DNA from: Porticoccaceae bacterium
GTDB taxonomy: Bacteria > Pseudomonadota > Gammaproteobacteria > Pseudomonadales > Porticoccaceae
Assembly: GCA_019090225.1 (NCBI GenBank)
Contig: JAHRWI010000253.1
Coordinates: forward strand, 1 to 5,568
Length of the DNA stretch: 5,568 nucleotides
Direction: 5' to 3'
The notes beneath the pieces were generated by a model. It had not been told where the DNA came from, ran no database searches, and saw only the letters and a program-made list of their open reading frames with translations. Positions within the stretch are counted from its first letter, which is position 1. The number at the start of each line of letters is the position of its first letter. Below are positions 1 through 5,568 of this stretch, piece by piece. Made by a program: the position numbers and the translations under genes.

Positions 1-263
1 ATCACGCCCTGTTTATCGCTTTTGCTCCCGCAGATAATCCGCGTATCGCTGTGGCCGTTATTGTTGAAAACGGAGAGCATGGCAGTTCTACAGCAGCACC
101 CGTTGCCCGCGAGGTGATCGATGCATTTTTGGCGTTTTATCCGCTTGTTGATCCAGAGCCGGAAACGGATATTAATGCCTTATTCAACTCGCCGCCTGAT
201 CGAGCTCCTCTTTCAGAATCGAAATTAGGTCTCCCGGCATCGGACGTAGAACGCCGTGGCTGA
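1..263 (+). CDS. mrdA: Penicillin-binding protein 2 (PBP2), C-terminal end only
   Basis: This is the last 86 codons of an open frame that enters from the left edge (first full codon at 3, TGA at 261-263). PBP2 is the inner-membrane transpeptidase that cross-links new peptidoglycan during cell elongation, acting with RodA. The visible part starts at HALFIAFAPADNPRIAVAV and continues to IVENGEHGSS. This matches the end of class B PBP transpeptidase domains just after the KTG/KSG motif, where a FxAFAP strand and an (I/V)xENG strand are typical. A helix (residues near APVAREVIDAFLAFY) and a non-conserved polar tail follow. The catalytic SxxK, SxN and KTG motifs lie outside the window, so their integrity cannot be judged. 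The stop overlaps the rodA start by 8 bp, the usual mrdA-rodA pairing, which supports the identification. Confidence 0.93.
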   Translation, partial: HALFIAFAPADNPRIAVAVIVENGEHGSSTAAPVAREVIDAFLAFYPLVDPEPETDINALFNSPPDRAPLSESKLGLPASDVERRG

Positions 264-1395
264 ATTTGATCGCCAGCTAAAAGATCATGGCTCGACTATC
301 TACGGGCGCAGTCGAACCTCGTTTGGCCCACGTATCGATTACACACTGTTGTTGTTGTTGGTCGCACTGATGGCGACTGGTGTGATGATTTTATACAGCG
401 CAAGCGGTCAGCAATTCACCTACGTAAAACGGCAGCTCATTTTTATGGCAGCGGGTCTGGTTGCCATGTTGGTGGTGGGGCAGATGCCAACAAGGTTTCT
501 GGAGCGATGGGCTTTTGTGCTCTATGGCGGTGGTCTAGTTTTGTTGGTGAGCGTGATATTTGTCGGAGTGGGTGCAAAAGGCGCGCAACGCTGGCTCGAT
601 CTTGGAAGCTTTCGTTTTCAACCATCAGAATTAATGAAAATTGCTGTGCCATTGATGGTGGCGAGCTACCTGGGCAGATGTTTATTGCCGCCCAGGTTTA
701 CTGTAGTAATGGTGGCCCTGGCTATGATTATCGTCCCTGCGGTGTTAGTTGGGATACAGCCAGATCTGGGTACCGCATTGTTGATATTCGCTGCAGGTAG
801 TTTCGTCCTGTTTTTGGCGGGCTTACGCAAACGTTATATGTTTGGAGCACTAGTTCTGGCCCTGACGGCGGCACCCTTATTCTGGTTTTATTTGCTGCGT
901 GACTATCAGAAATTGCGCATTATGACCTTGATTGATCCTCAATCTGACAAACTTGGCGCAGGCTGGAATATTATTCAGTCAACGACCGCCATTGGTGCCG
1001 GTGGTTTCTCAGGTAAGGGATGGTTCCAGGGTACGCAATCTCAGTTGGATTTTTTGCCGGAGAGCCACACAGATTTTATTATTGCTGTTTTATCCGAAGA
1101 GCATGGCTTGTTGGGGGTAATATTACTATTGCTCCTGTATCTGGCGGTTATCCTCAGGGGTGTTTTTATCAGCCTGCGCGCCCAAACTATGTTCGGACGC
1201 TTGCTAGCCGGTAGTATTACGCTGACGTTTTTCGTCTATATATTTGTTAATTTGGGGATGGTCTCGGGCATGCTCCCCATCGTGGGGGTGCCGCTACCAA
1301 TGGTCAGTTATGGTGGCACCGCAATTGTGACCTTGTTGCTGGGCTTTGGTATGCTTATGGCTATCAGCACGGAAGAAAAAAGGATGGGGCAGTAG
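256..1395 (+). CDS. rodA: RodA, SEDS-family peptidoglycan glycosyltransferase
   Basis: RodA is an integral membrane protein that polymerises lipid II into glycan strands for lateral wall growth, paired with PBP2. The product is 379 aa (E. coli RodA is 370), with about ten hydrophobic segments, the first near residues 29-48 after a short cytoplasmic N-terminus. SEDS signatures are in order: RFQPSELMKIA (120-130), QPDLGTALL (168-176), GAGWNIIQS (234-242), GKGWFQGTQ (253-261), FLPESHTDFI (266-275) and PLPMVSYGG (346-354). Asp273 in the HTDF motif aligns with the catalytically essential Asp of the family (Asp262 in E. coli RodA). The start is GTG inside the mrdA 3' end, with no strong Shine-Dalgarno sequence, so translation is probably coupled to mrdA. 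The next in-frame ATG (370) would remove part of the first membrane segment. FtsW is the alternative family member, but the PBP2 context and the RodA-like length favour RodA. Confidence 0.97.
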   Translation: MAEFDRQLKDHGSTIYGRSRTSFGPRIDYTLLLLLVALMATGVMILYSASGQQFTYVKRQLIFMAAGLVAMLVVGQMPTRFLERWAFVLYGGGLVLLVSVIFVGVGAKGAQRWLDLGSFRFQPSELMKIAVPLMVASYLGRCLLPPRFTVVMVALAMIIVPAVLVGIQPDLGTALLIFAAGSFVLFLAGLRKRYMFGALVLALTAAPLFWFYLLRDYQKLRIMTLIDPQSDKLGAGWNIIQSTTAIGAGGFSGKGWFQGTQSQLDFLPESHTDFIIAVLSEEHGLLGVILLLLLYLAVILRGVFISLRAQTMFGRLLAGSITLTFFVYIFVNLGMVSGMLPIVGVPLPMVSYGGTAIVTLLLGFGMLMAISTEEKRMGQ

Positions 1396-1397
1396 GC

Positions 1398-2477
1398 GTG
1401 AAAATAAAGTGGCAGTACCTGGCAACGGCGCTTTTTATGATCTCAACTTTGGGGCATACGGAAGAGTCGCGCAATTACGGAGACAACCCCCAGGCTAAAG
1501 AATTTATTGCGACCATGGTGAAAGATCACGATCTTGATCCGCTGGATATGCAATTACTTTTTGCTGAGGCTACCTATAAACAATCCATTGTTGACGCCAT
1601 GAACCGGCCCGCAGAAAGGGTCAAGGAATGGAAAGACTACCGCAAAATCTTCGTTACCGACAAACGCCTGCGCCAGGGTGTTGAATTTTGGCAGGAGCAC
1701 CGTTCAACCTTAGAGAAAGCTCAGGCAGATTACGGCGTACCGGTTGAAATTATCGTTGCCATCCTGGGTGTCGAAACCTATTACGGCCGTATGACCGGTA
1801 ATTACCGGGTGATTGATGCCCTAAGCACGCTGGCTTTCGACTACCCTAAGCGCAGTGCTTTTTTTACCCAGGAACTAGAAAATTTCCTGTTGCTTAGTCG
1901 CGAGCAAGACCTGAATCCTCTAAACCTTACCGGTTCCTATGCCGGTGCCATGGGCTATGGGCAATTTATGCCCAGTAGCTACCGGGCCTACGCGGTTGAT
2001 TACAGCGGTGATGGCGTGGCTGATATCTGGAATGACCCGGTAGATGCCATTGGCAGTATTGCCAATTACTTTGCACGTCACGGCTGGAAAACGGGTGCCC
2101 CTATCACTACGCGGGCAAGGATAAAAGGCCAATACAACCGCGATATTGTCAATAAGGCGATCAAGCCTGAGCTGACTTTGGCAGCCCTTGAGCAGCAGGG
2201 TTTTACGCCGGTGGTCTCAGCAATAGCGAGTGATAATTTGGCAGCTGAGGTTTTGTCGCCTGAGATAAAGGCTATTCCCCTAAAACTACAGGGTAAGTCT
2301 GGTGTTGAATTTTGGCTGGGTCTGCATAACTTTTACGTCATTACCCGCTATAACACCAGCTTTCGATATGCCATGGCCGTTACCCAGTTGAGTGAACTGT
2401 TGGCAGAGAAGGTCGGGGCTGACAAGATCGGGGCGGAGAAAGTCAAGATAAAGCAGGTCAATAGTGCCGCTCAATAA
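1398..2477 (+). CDS. mltB: GH103 lytic murein transglycosylase (MltB/SltB1 type), non-lipoprotein
   Basis: The enzyme cleaves the MurNAc-GlcNAc bond in the periplasm, leaving 1,6-anhydroMurNAc ends. The product is 359 aa. Glu126 in AILGVETYYGR (121-131) is the predicted catalytic acid, matching Glu162 of E. coli MltB. The family blocks DALSTLAFDYP (140-150), GSYAGAMGYGQFMPSSY (179-195) and DPVDAIGSIANYF (213-225) are intact. DYSGDGVADIWND (201-213) matches the EF-hand-like calcium site of Slt35. NFYVITRYN (311-319) is the conserved end block. Residues 1-20 look like a signal peptide, but the whole protein has no cysteine, so there is no lipobox: it should be a soluble periplasmic enzyme like Pseudomonas SltB1 rather than an outer-membrane lipoprotein. 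The C-terminus carries a charged tail with a short KVGAD/KIGAE repeat. It begins with GTG 2 bp after rodA, preceded by a GGGG stretch at 1386-1389. Confidence 0.95.
   Translation: MKIKWQYLATALFMISTLGHTEESRNYGDNPQAKEFIATMVKDHDLDPLDMQLLFAEATYKQSIVDAMNRPAERVKEWKDYRKIFVTDKRLRQGVEFWQEHRSTLEKAQADYGVPVEIIVAILGVETYYGRMTGNYRVIDALSTLAFDYPKRSAFFTQELENFLLLSREQDLNPLNLTGSYAGAMGYGQFMPSSYRAYAVDYSGDGVADIWNDPVDAIGSIANYFARHGWKTGAPITTRARIKGQYNRDIVNKAIKPELTLAALEQQGFTPVVSAIASDNLAAEVLSPEIKAIPLKLQGKSGVEFWLGLHNFYVITRYNTSFRYAMAVTQLSELLAEKVGADKIGAEKVKIKQVNSAAQ
2409..2453 (+). repeat. 15-bp imperfect tandem repeat in the mltB C-terminal tail
   Basis: Three in-frame 15-bp units lie at 2409-2423, 2424-2438 and 2439-2453. 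They encode KVGAD, KIGAE and KVKIK. The first two units agree at 12 of 15 bases (AAGGTCGGGGCTGAC against AAGATCGGGGCGGAG); the third is diverged and shares mainly its first codons. The repeat lies beyond the conserved catalytic core and makes a lysine-rich end. It is probably a local slippage expansion; a functional role is not shown. Confidence 0.6.
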
Positions 2478-3357
2478 TTTTTCGCCTAAGATATTTTTTG
2501 CCGTTTCGTTTATCTACTTATTGGCGAGCTGTACGGACATGGGCTACCGGGGGCCCACGGCTCCAGATGGGGCTCCCTGGAATGATGTCGATGTCTCGAC
2601 GATTGCCGATGCGGTACCAAGGCAGGATCCCATTACTCGGGCGGGCAATAAAAACCCCTACACTGTCAATGGCAAGACCTATCACTTGTTGCCCACCGCT
2701 AAGGGGTACAGGGAGGCCGGCATGGCGTCATGGTATGGCACCAAGTTTCACGGCAACCACACTGCAAACGGTGAAACCTACAGCATGTATGGAATGACCG
2801 CAGCTCACAAAACCCTGCCGATTCCTGCTTATGCCGAGGTTCGTAATCTAGCCAATAATCGCAGTGTCATTGTTCGTATTAATGATCGCGGGCCATTTCA
2901 TGGCGACCGTATTATCGATCTATCTTACGCCGCTGCAAAAAAATTGGGCTATGCGGGACAAGGTACCGCGCGAGTCGAAGTGACGGCTATCGACCCTCAT
3001 AATTTCCAGAAAAACTCTGTGCAAGCCCCGAGGATCCCTGCCATTACGGAGCCTTTCCCTGCCGCAGCGGCTTCGCAGAATTCTCAACGAAACTCAGAGA
3101 TAAGCGGGTTTTTACAGATAGGAGCTTATAGTTCTTATCAATCCGCAGCACAGCACCGTCTGCAGGTGTCAGGGCTTACTACCTATCCGGTGGTTATCGA
3201 GCAGGCAGTCCATCCCGTGGAGAATACCTCGCTGTTTAAAGTAATCGTCGGACCGATTGCCGATGTTATAAAACTGCAGCAGTTGCGAGATGATCTTCAG
3301 CAAAAGGGACGTTCCGAAATTTTTGTGGTCTACAATTCCGCTCGTCCGGCTTTATAA
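2464..3357 (+). CDS. rlpA: RlpA, septal/lateral-wall lipoprotein with DPBB and SPOR domains
   Basis: RlpA is an outer-membrane lipoprotein. In Pseudomonas aeruginosa it is a lytic transglycosylase that acts on glycan lacking stem peptides. The product is 297 aa. A signal peptide ends in the lipobox LASC, with Cys23 as the lipidated residue. A double-psi beta-barrel domain spans about 84-177, including ASWYG (88-92), TANGE (100-104), MTAAHKTLP (111-119) and NDRGPF (140-145). Glu104, His115 and Asp141 have the same spacing (11 and 37) as the P. aeruginosa catalytic residues Glu120, His131 and Asp157, so the enzyme is predicted to be active. After an Ala/Ser/Gln-rich linker (about 180-212), a SPOR domain begins at GFLQIGAYSS (215-224) and runs to about 291; it should bind denuded glycan. 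The GTG start overlaps mltB by 14 bp, with a CAGG sequence 6 bases upstream; the next ATG lies beyond the lipobox, so the GTG is favoured. Confidence 0.96.
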   Translation: MPLNNFSPKIFFAVSFIYLLASCTDMGYRGPTAPDGAPWNDVDVSTIADAVPRQDPITRAGNKNPYTVNGKTYHLLPTAKGYREAGMASWYGTKFHGNHTANGETYSMYGMTAAHKTLPIPAYAEVRNLANNRSVIVRINDRGPFHGDRIIDLSYAAAKKLGYAGQGTARVEVTAIDPHNFQKNSVQAPRIPAITEPFPAAAASQNSQRNSEISGFLQIGAYSSYQSAAQHRLQVSGLTTYPVVIEQAVHPVENTSLFKVIVGPIADVIKLQQLRDDLQQKGRSEIFVVYNSARPAL

Positions 3358-3394
3358 CTGGCGGGTTATTAAAGCTTTGACTGGGACGTTGATT

Positions 3395-3411
3395 TACTCG
3401 CTAAACGAGTA
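3395..3411 (+). repeat. Perfect 6-bp inverted repeat upstream of dacA
   Basis: TACTCG (3395-3400) is followed by the loop CTAAA and the exact complement CGAGTA (3406-3411). As RNA it would form a short hairpin; as DNA it could be an operator half-site pair. A second, weaker stem follows directly: GCCTT (3414-3418) pairs with AGGGC (3424-3428) around a 5-base loop with one G-U pair. No T-run follows either one. Confidence 0.5.
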
Positions 3412-3457
3412 CGGCCTTCTATTAGGGCAGCTTTATTGAATACTTCAGGTTTATCGA

Positions 3458-3462
3458 AAGGA
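3458..3462 (+). promoter_or_regulatory. Shine-Dalgarno sequence that sets the dacA start
   Basis: AAGGA lies 9 bases before the ATG at 3472. It is one of the better ribosome binding sites in the window and argues for ATG 3472 over the upstream in-frame TTG at 3436, which would place this site inside the coding region and put extra polar residues in front of the signal peptide. Confidence 0.75.
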
Positions 3463-3471
3463 TTTATATCT

Positions 3472-4656
3472 ATGCATAAATTTAAAGTGTCAGCGCTTTT
3501 GCCGACCCAAACTTTGCTTATCGCCTTATTGGGCTTGCTTGTCATCTCGACTTCGACACAGGCGGCGGTATTGATTCCCGCGCCGCCCGAAATTTCTGCT
3601 AAATCATGGATATTGATTGACGCTAACACCGGTAAAATTCTGGTCGAGGAAAATCCCGACCAGCAACTGCCGCCTGCCAGTCTGACCAAAATGATGACCA
3701 GCTATGTCGTTGCGGGCGAAATGGGCAGCGGTAAGATTTCCAAGGATGACAATGTACCCATCAGCGTTAATGCCTGGAAGATGGGTGGTTCTAAAATGTT
3801 TGTTCGGGAAGGTACTGAGGTTCCCATCATGCAGCTACTCCGAGGCATTATTATCCAGTCTGGTAATGACGCCACGGTGGCTTTAGCCGAGCACGTTGCC
3901 GGTAGTGAATCGGCATTTGCCGATGTCATGAATCAGCGCGCGGCCCTCCTGGGTATGAGTAACACTAACTTCCTCAACGCCACCGGCTGGCCTGCGGAGG
4001 GGCATTTGACCACGGCTCGGGATTTATCGTTACTGGCTCAGGCCTTAATTGCTGATCACCCTGAACACTACAAGCTGTATTCAGAAAAGTATTTTGAATT
4101 TAATGGCATTAAGCAACCCAATCGCAACCGTTTGCTGTGGCGCGACAAATCAGTCGATGGCATGAAAACGGGACACACAGAGGCGGCGGGCTATTGCCTG
4201 GTGGCATCTGCCGAGCGCAATGGCATGCGTCTGATCTCGGTGGTGATGGGCACCAACAGCGAAGAAGCCAGGGCGCAGGAGTCACAGAAACTACTGTCCT
4301 ACGGTTTTCGTTACTATGAGACCGCGCTTCTTTATAACGCTGGAGATGTGATTCAGGCCGCGAACCCGGTGTGGTTTGGTAAGGAGGATATGGTCGATCT
4401 GGTAGTCGATCGCGATATTTTTCTGACCTACCCTCGTGGCACACGCGAGCTGCTAGAAGTCAATATACACGTTGATACGATTATCAAAGCGCCCCTAACC
4501 AGTACTGGCGAACTCGGCAAATTAACAGTTGCTTACCAGGGTGAGCAACTGTTAGAGGTGTCATTGCGGGCTGGTCACCCCATAGCTGAGGCCGGCTTTT
4601 TCGCCCGTCTTTGGGATCATATGATGCTATTCATTAAGGGCTTATTTGGCGGATGA
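3472..4656 (+). CDS. dacA: D-alanyl-D-alanine carboxypeptidase, PBP5/PBP6 type
   Basis: This low-molecular-mass PBP removes the terminal D-Ala from pentapeptide stems in the periplasm and so limits cross-linking. From ATG 3472 the product is 394 aa (E. coli PBP5 precursor is 403). A signal peptide with a hydrophobic core at about 14-26 is predicted to be cleaved after STQA (Ala31). The peptidase S11 active-site motifs are all present: SLTK with nucleophile Ser70 and Lys73, SGN at 130-132, and KTG at 232-234 within DGMKTGHTEAAGYC. A C-terminal PBP5_C beta domain covers about 285-372. The last residues (AGFFARLWDHMMLFIKGLFGG) look like the amphipathic helix that anchors PBP5 to the outer face of the inner membrane. 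The stop TGA overlaps the next ATG as ATGA. The leader has its own ribosome binding site, and possibly its own promoter. Pseudomonas names the equivalent gene dacC. Confidence 0.96.
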   Translation: MHKFKVSALLPTQTLLIALLGLLVISTSTQAAVLIPAPPEISAKSWILIDANTGKILVEENPDQQLPPASLTKMMTSYVVAGEMGSGKISKDDNVPISVNAWKMGGSKMFVREGTEVPIMQLLRGIIIQSGNDATVALAEHVAGSESAFADVMNQRAALLGMSNTNFLNATGWPAEGHLTTARDLSLLAQALIADHPEHYKLYSEKYFEFNGIKQPNRNRLLWRDKSVDGMKTGHTEAAGYCLVASAERNGMRLISVVMGTNSEEARAQESQKLLSYGFRYYETALLYNAGDVIQAANPVWFGKEDMVDLVVDRDIFLTYPRGTRELLEVNIHVDTIIKAPLTSTGELGKLTVAYQGEQLLEVSLRAGHPIAEAGFFARLWDHMMLFIKGLFGG

Positions 4657-4934
4657 CTGATTTCGACTCACCTCAAAATCCTCCTAAAATAGAGTTCCCC
4701 TGCGCCTATCCGATAAAAGTGCTGGGCAATAAATCTGAAGAATTACGTTCTCACGTGATGGTGGTGATGGAGCGCCATGCGCCCGGTTTTGACGAGTTAG
4801 CTATCACCGTGCGAGACAGCCGTAACGGCACCTATCAGTCTATGACCGTGACCATCACCGCCACCGGTGAAGAACAATTACAGGCTATATTTTCTGATTT
4901 AAAGACTAGCTCTCTGGTTCGTATGGTCTTGTAA
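4653..4934 (+). CDS. ybeD: DUF493 family protein (YbeD-like)
   Basis: This is a 93-aa soluble protein with no signal peptide or membrane segment. It matches the YbeD/DUF493 family (E. coli YbeD is 87 aa), a small alpha-beta fold related to regulatory ACT-like domains. Recognisable parts are IEFPCAYPIKVLG (13-25), ERHAPGF (40-46), NGTYQSMTVTITAT (57-70) and the family-typical C-terminal VRMVL. Its start ATG overlaps the dacA stop (ATGA), and the nearest purine-rich sequence (AAGGG, 4636-4640) is 12 bases away, so translation is probably coupled to dacA. The gene sits between dacA and lipB in many gammaproteobacteria. Its molecular function is not firmly established. A regulatory role linked to lipoate or cell-wall metabolism has been suspected from context only. 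Confidence 0.92.
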   Translation: MTDFDSPQNPPKIEFPCAYPIKVLGNKSEELRSHVMVVMERHAPGFDELAITVRDSRNGTYQSMTVTITATGEEQLQAIFSDLKTSSLVRMVL

Positions 4935-5010
4935 AAGGTGGGTTGTAAAGAGTCAGTTGTAAACAGTTAGTTATAAAAGTGTGTTGTGAAAAGTCAGTTA
5001 TGAACTGGGA
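4928..5010 (+). repeat. Degenerate 14-bp tandem repeat array between ybeD and lipB
   Basis: Five units follow one another: 4942-4955 GTTGTAAAGAGTCA, 4956-4969 GTTGTAAACAGTTA, 4970-4982 GTTATAAAAGTGT (13 bp), 4983-4996 GTTGTGAAAAGTCA and 4997-5010 GTTATGAACTGGGA. A weaker sixth unit at 4928-4941 overlaps the last ybeD codons and its stop. Units 1 and 2 agree at 12 of 14 bases, as do 1 and 4. The block AGTCAGTT occurs twice (4951-4958, 4992-4999). Each unit carries a TAA or TGA, and together they close all three forward frames. The array fills most of the spacer and ends 15 bases before the lipB ATG. No convincing promoter pair or terminator is visible in it. Confidence 0.7.
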
Positions 5011-5013
5011 ATC

Positions 5014-5018
5014 GGGAG
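5014..5018 (+). promoter_or_regulatory. Shine-Dalgarno sequence of lipB
   Basis: GGGAG lies 7 bases before ATG 5026. The frame is open upstream only to a TGA at 4987-4989 and contains no other ATG, GTG or TTG in that stretch, so this site and ATG fix the lipB start. Confidence 0.7.
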
Positions 5019-5025
5019 TCGCGAG

Positions 5026-5568
5026 ATGGCTGTGACAGGCTCACTGGAGGTTTGCCAATTGGGGTTACAAGCCTACCTGCCGGTCCTTGAGGCAATGAAA
5101 GCCTTCACCAATGAGCGTGATGGGGATACCCGAGATCAACTCTGGCTGGTTCAGCACGAGCCGGTATTTACCCAGGGCCAGGCGGGCAAAGCCGAGCATT
5201 TGTTAATGCCGGGTGATATTCCGGTCATAAAAGCCGATCGCGGTGGCCAGGTCACCTATCACGGCCCCGGTCAAATTGTTGTTTACGTGCTGGTTAATTT
5301 GAAACGACTATCGCTCAATGTGGGTCAACTGGTTTGTGCCATTGAAATCAGCATCAAGCAGTTGTTGGCCGATTGCGGCATAGCCGGCGTGAATCGCGAT
5401 AAAGCACCGGGTGTTTATGTCGATGAAGCAAAAATAGCCTCCCTTGGGCTGCGCATTCGCAAGGGTAATAGCTACCACGGTCTGGCCTTCAATGCCGAGT
5501 TGGACCTGGAGCCTTTTCAGCGCATTAATCCCTGCGGCTATCCCGGTCTGGCCATGACTCGCTTGAAG
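5026..5568 (+). CDS. lipB: LipB, lipoyl(octanoyl) transferase, 5' part
   Basis: LipB moves octanoate from octanoyl-acyl carrier protein to the lysine of lipoyl domains in the cytoplasm; LipA then adds sulfur to form lipoate. The frame runs from ATG 5026 off the right edge with no stop, giving 181 codons of a protein usually a little over 200 aa, so only the C-terminal end is missing. Family motifs are intact: RGGQVTYHGPGQ (72-83), KIASLGLRIRKG (136-147), SYHGLAFN (149-156) and INPCGYPG (167-174). Cys170 and Lys136 correspond to the catalytic Cys169 and Lys135 of E. coli LipB, which form the acyl-enzyme site. The start is supported by GGGAG 7 bases upstream. It follows the DUF493 gene by 91 bp of repeat-rich spacer; lipA is expected next but is outside the window. 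Confidence 0.96.
   Translation, partial: MAVTGSLEVCQLGLQAYLPVLEAMKAFTNERDGDTRDQLWLVQHEPVFTQGQAGKAEHLLMPGDIPVIKADRGGQVTYHGPGQIVVYVLVNLKRLSLNVGQLVCAIEISIKQLLADCGIAGVNRDKAPGVYVDEAKIASLGLRIRKGNSYHGLAFNAELDLEPFQRINPCGYPGLAMTRLK

Larger units (their letters stand above)
3358..3471 (+). promoter_or_regulatory. rlpA-dacA intergenic leader, candidate regulatory region
   Basis: This 114-bp gap is the largest non-coding stretch in the window. It holds two adjacent inverted repeats (3395-3411 and 3414-3428) and the dacA ribosome binding site. A TTGACT hexamer at 3377-3382 resembles a sigma-70 -35 box, but the best partner 17 bases later (GCTAAA, 3400-3405) matches TATAAT at only 3 of 6 positions, so a promoter is not established. 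No stem followed by a T-run is present, so I do not call a rho-independent terminator. A separate promoter or an attenuation step between the two halves of the cluster is plausible, by inference only. Confidence 0.4.

Noticed and set aside
507..800. Plus-strand open frame of 97 codons in another frame of rodA
   Set aside because: It is entirely inside conserved rodA sequence and its translation resembles no known protein.
3354..3369. ATAAC/GTTAT inverted repeat at the rlpA stop as a terminator
   Set aside because: The stem has only 5 pairs, mostly A-T, and is not followed by a T-run.
3371..3378. AAAGCTTT perfect 8-bp palindrome
   Set aside because: It is short enough to occur by chance and matches no operator that I can name.
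3436..3471. Upstream TTG start for dacA, giving a 12-residue longer product
   Set aside because: ATG 3472 has AAGGA 9 bases upstream and gives a normal signal peptide; the longer form would have a weak start codon and extra polar residues before the signal sequence.
3369..3689. Minus-strand open frame of 106 codons
   Set aside because: It lies opposite the start of dacA and its leader; the product shows no recognisable family, and the plus-strand gene has complete motifs.
4109..4444. Minus-strand open frame of 111 codons
   Set aside because: It is fully antisense to the conserved KTG region of dacA, with a low-complexity, family-free translation.
4972..4977. TATAAA as a -10 box of a lipB promoter
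   Set aside because: No -35-like hexamer lies 16-18 bases upstream; the TTGTAA copies are 9 or 23 bases away and the match is explained by the repeat unit itself.
1..5568. A mobile element, defence system, CRISPR array or other novel system
   Set aside because: Every sizeable open stretch is a conserved housekeeping gene in its usual order, with no transposase, integrase, direct-repeat/spacer array, tRNA or abrupt change in composition.

Overview
The window is one continuous, all-plus-strand stretch of a gammaproteobacterial cell-wall elongation locus. In order it holds the 3' end of mrdA (PBP2), then rodA, a GH103 lytic transglycosylase (mltB/sltB1 type), rlpA, dacA (PBP5-type carboxypeptidase), a DUF493 gene (ybeD) and the 5' part of lipB. 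Both outer genes are cut by the window edges. As known from the literature, this order, with the GH103 gene between rodA and rlpA, is that of Pseudomonas and related non-enteric gammaproteobacteria; the E. coli cluster lacks the transglycosylase at this place. Base composition is moderate and codon use looks uniform. I cannot name a genus from sequence alone. A Pseudomonas- or Cellvibrio-like or marine gammaproteobacterium is a reasonable guess.

Layout. Positions 1-3357 form a tightly packed block: mrdA and rodA overlap by 8 bp, rodA and mltB are 2 bp apart, and mltB and rlpA overlap by 14 bp. All three downstream genes of this block start with GTG. A 114-bp gap (3358-3471) follows, with two small hairpins and a good Shine-Dalgarno sequence before dacA. 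The second block uses ATG starts: dacA and the DUF493 gene share an ATGA overlap, and a 91-bp spacer separates the DUF493 gene from lipB. That spacer is largely made of imperfect 14-bp tandem repeats.

How the genes work together. PBP2 (transpeptidase) and RodA (SEDS glycosyltransferase) make new peptidoglycan during elongation. The GH103 enzyme and RlpA cleave glycan strands, RlpA through a double-psi beta-barrel plus a SPOR domain that binds denuded glycan. DacA trims the terminal D-Ala of pentapeptides. LipB transfers octanoate from acyl carrier protein to lipoyl domains, a separate pathway that is a common genomic neighbour. DUF493 has no firmly established biochemical role.

I see no previously undescribed system here. 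All genes belong to known families and keep their key residues. The least explained element is the repeat-built spacer before lipB; next come the hairpins before dacA and the lysine-rich repeated tail of the transglycosylase.
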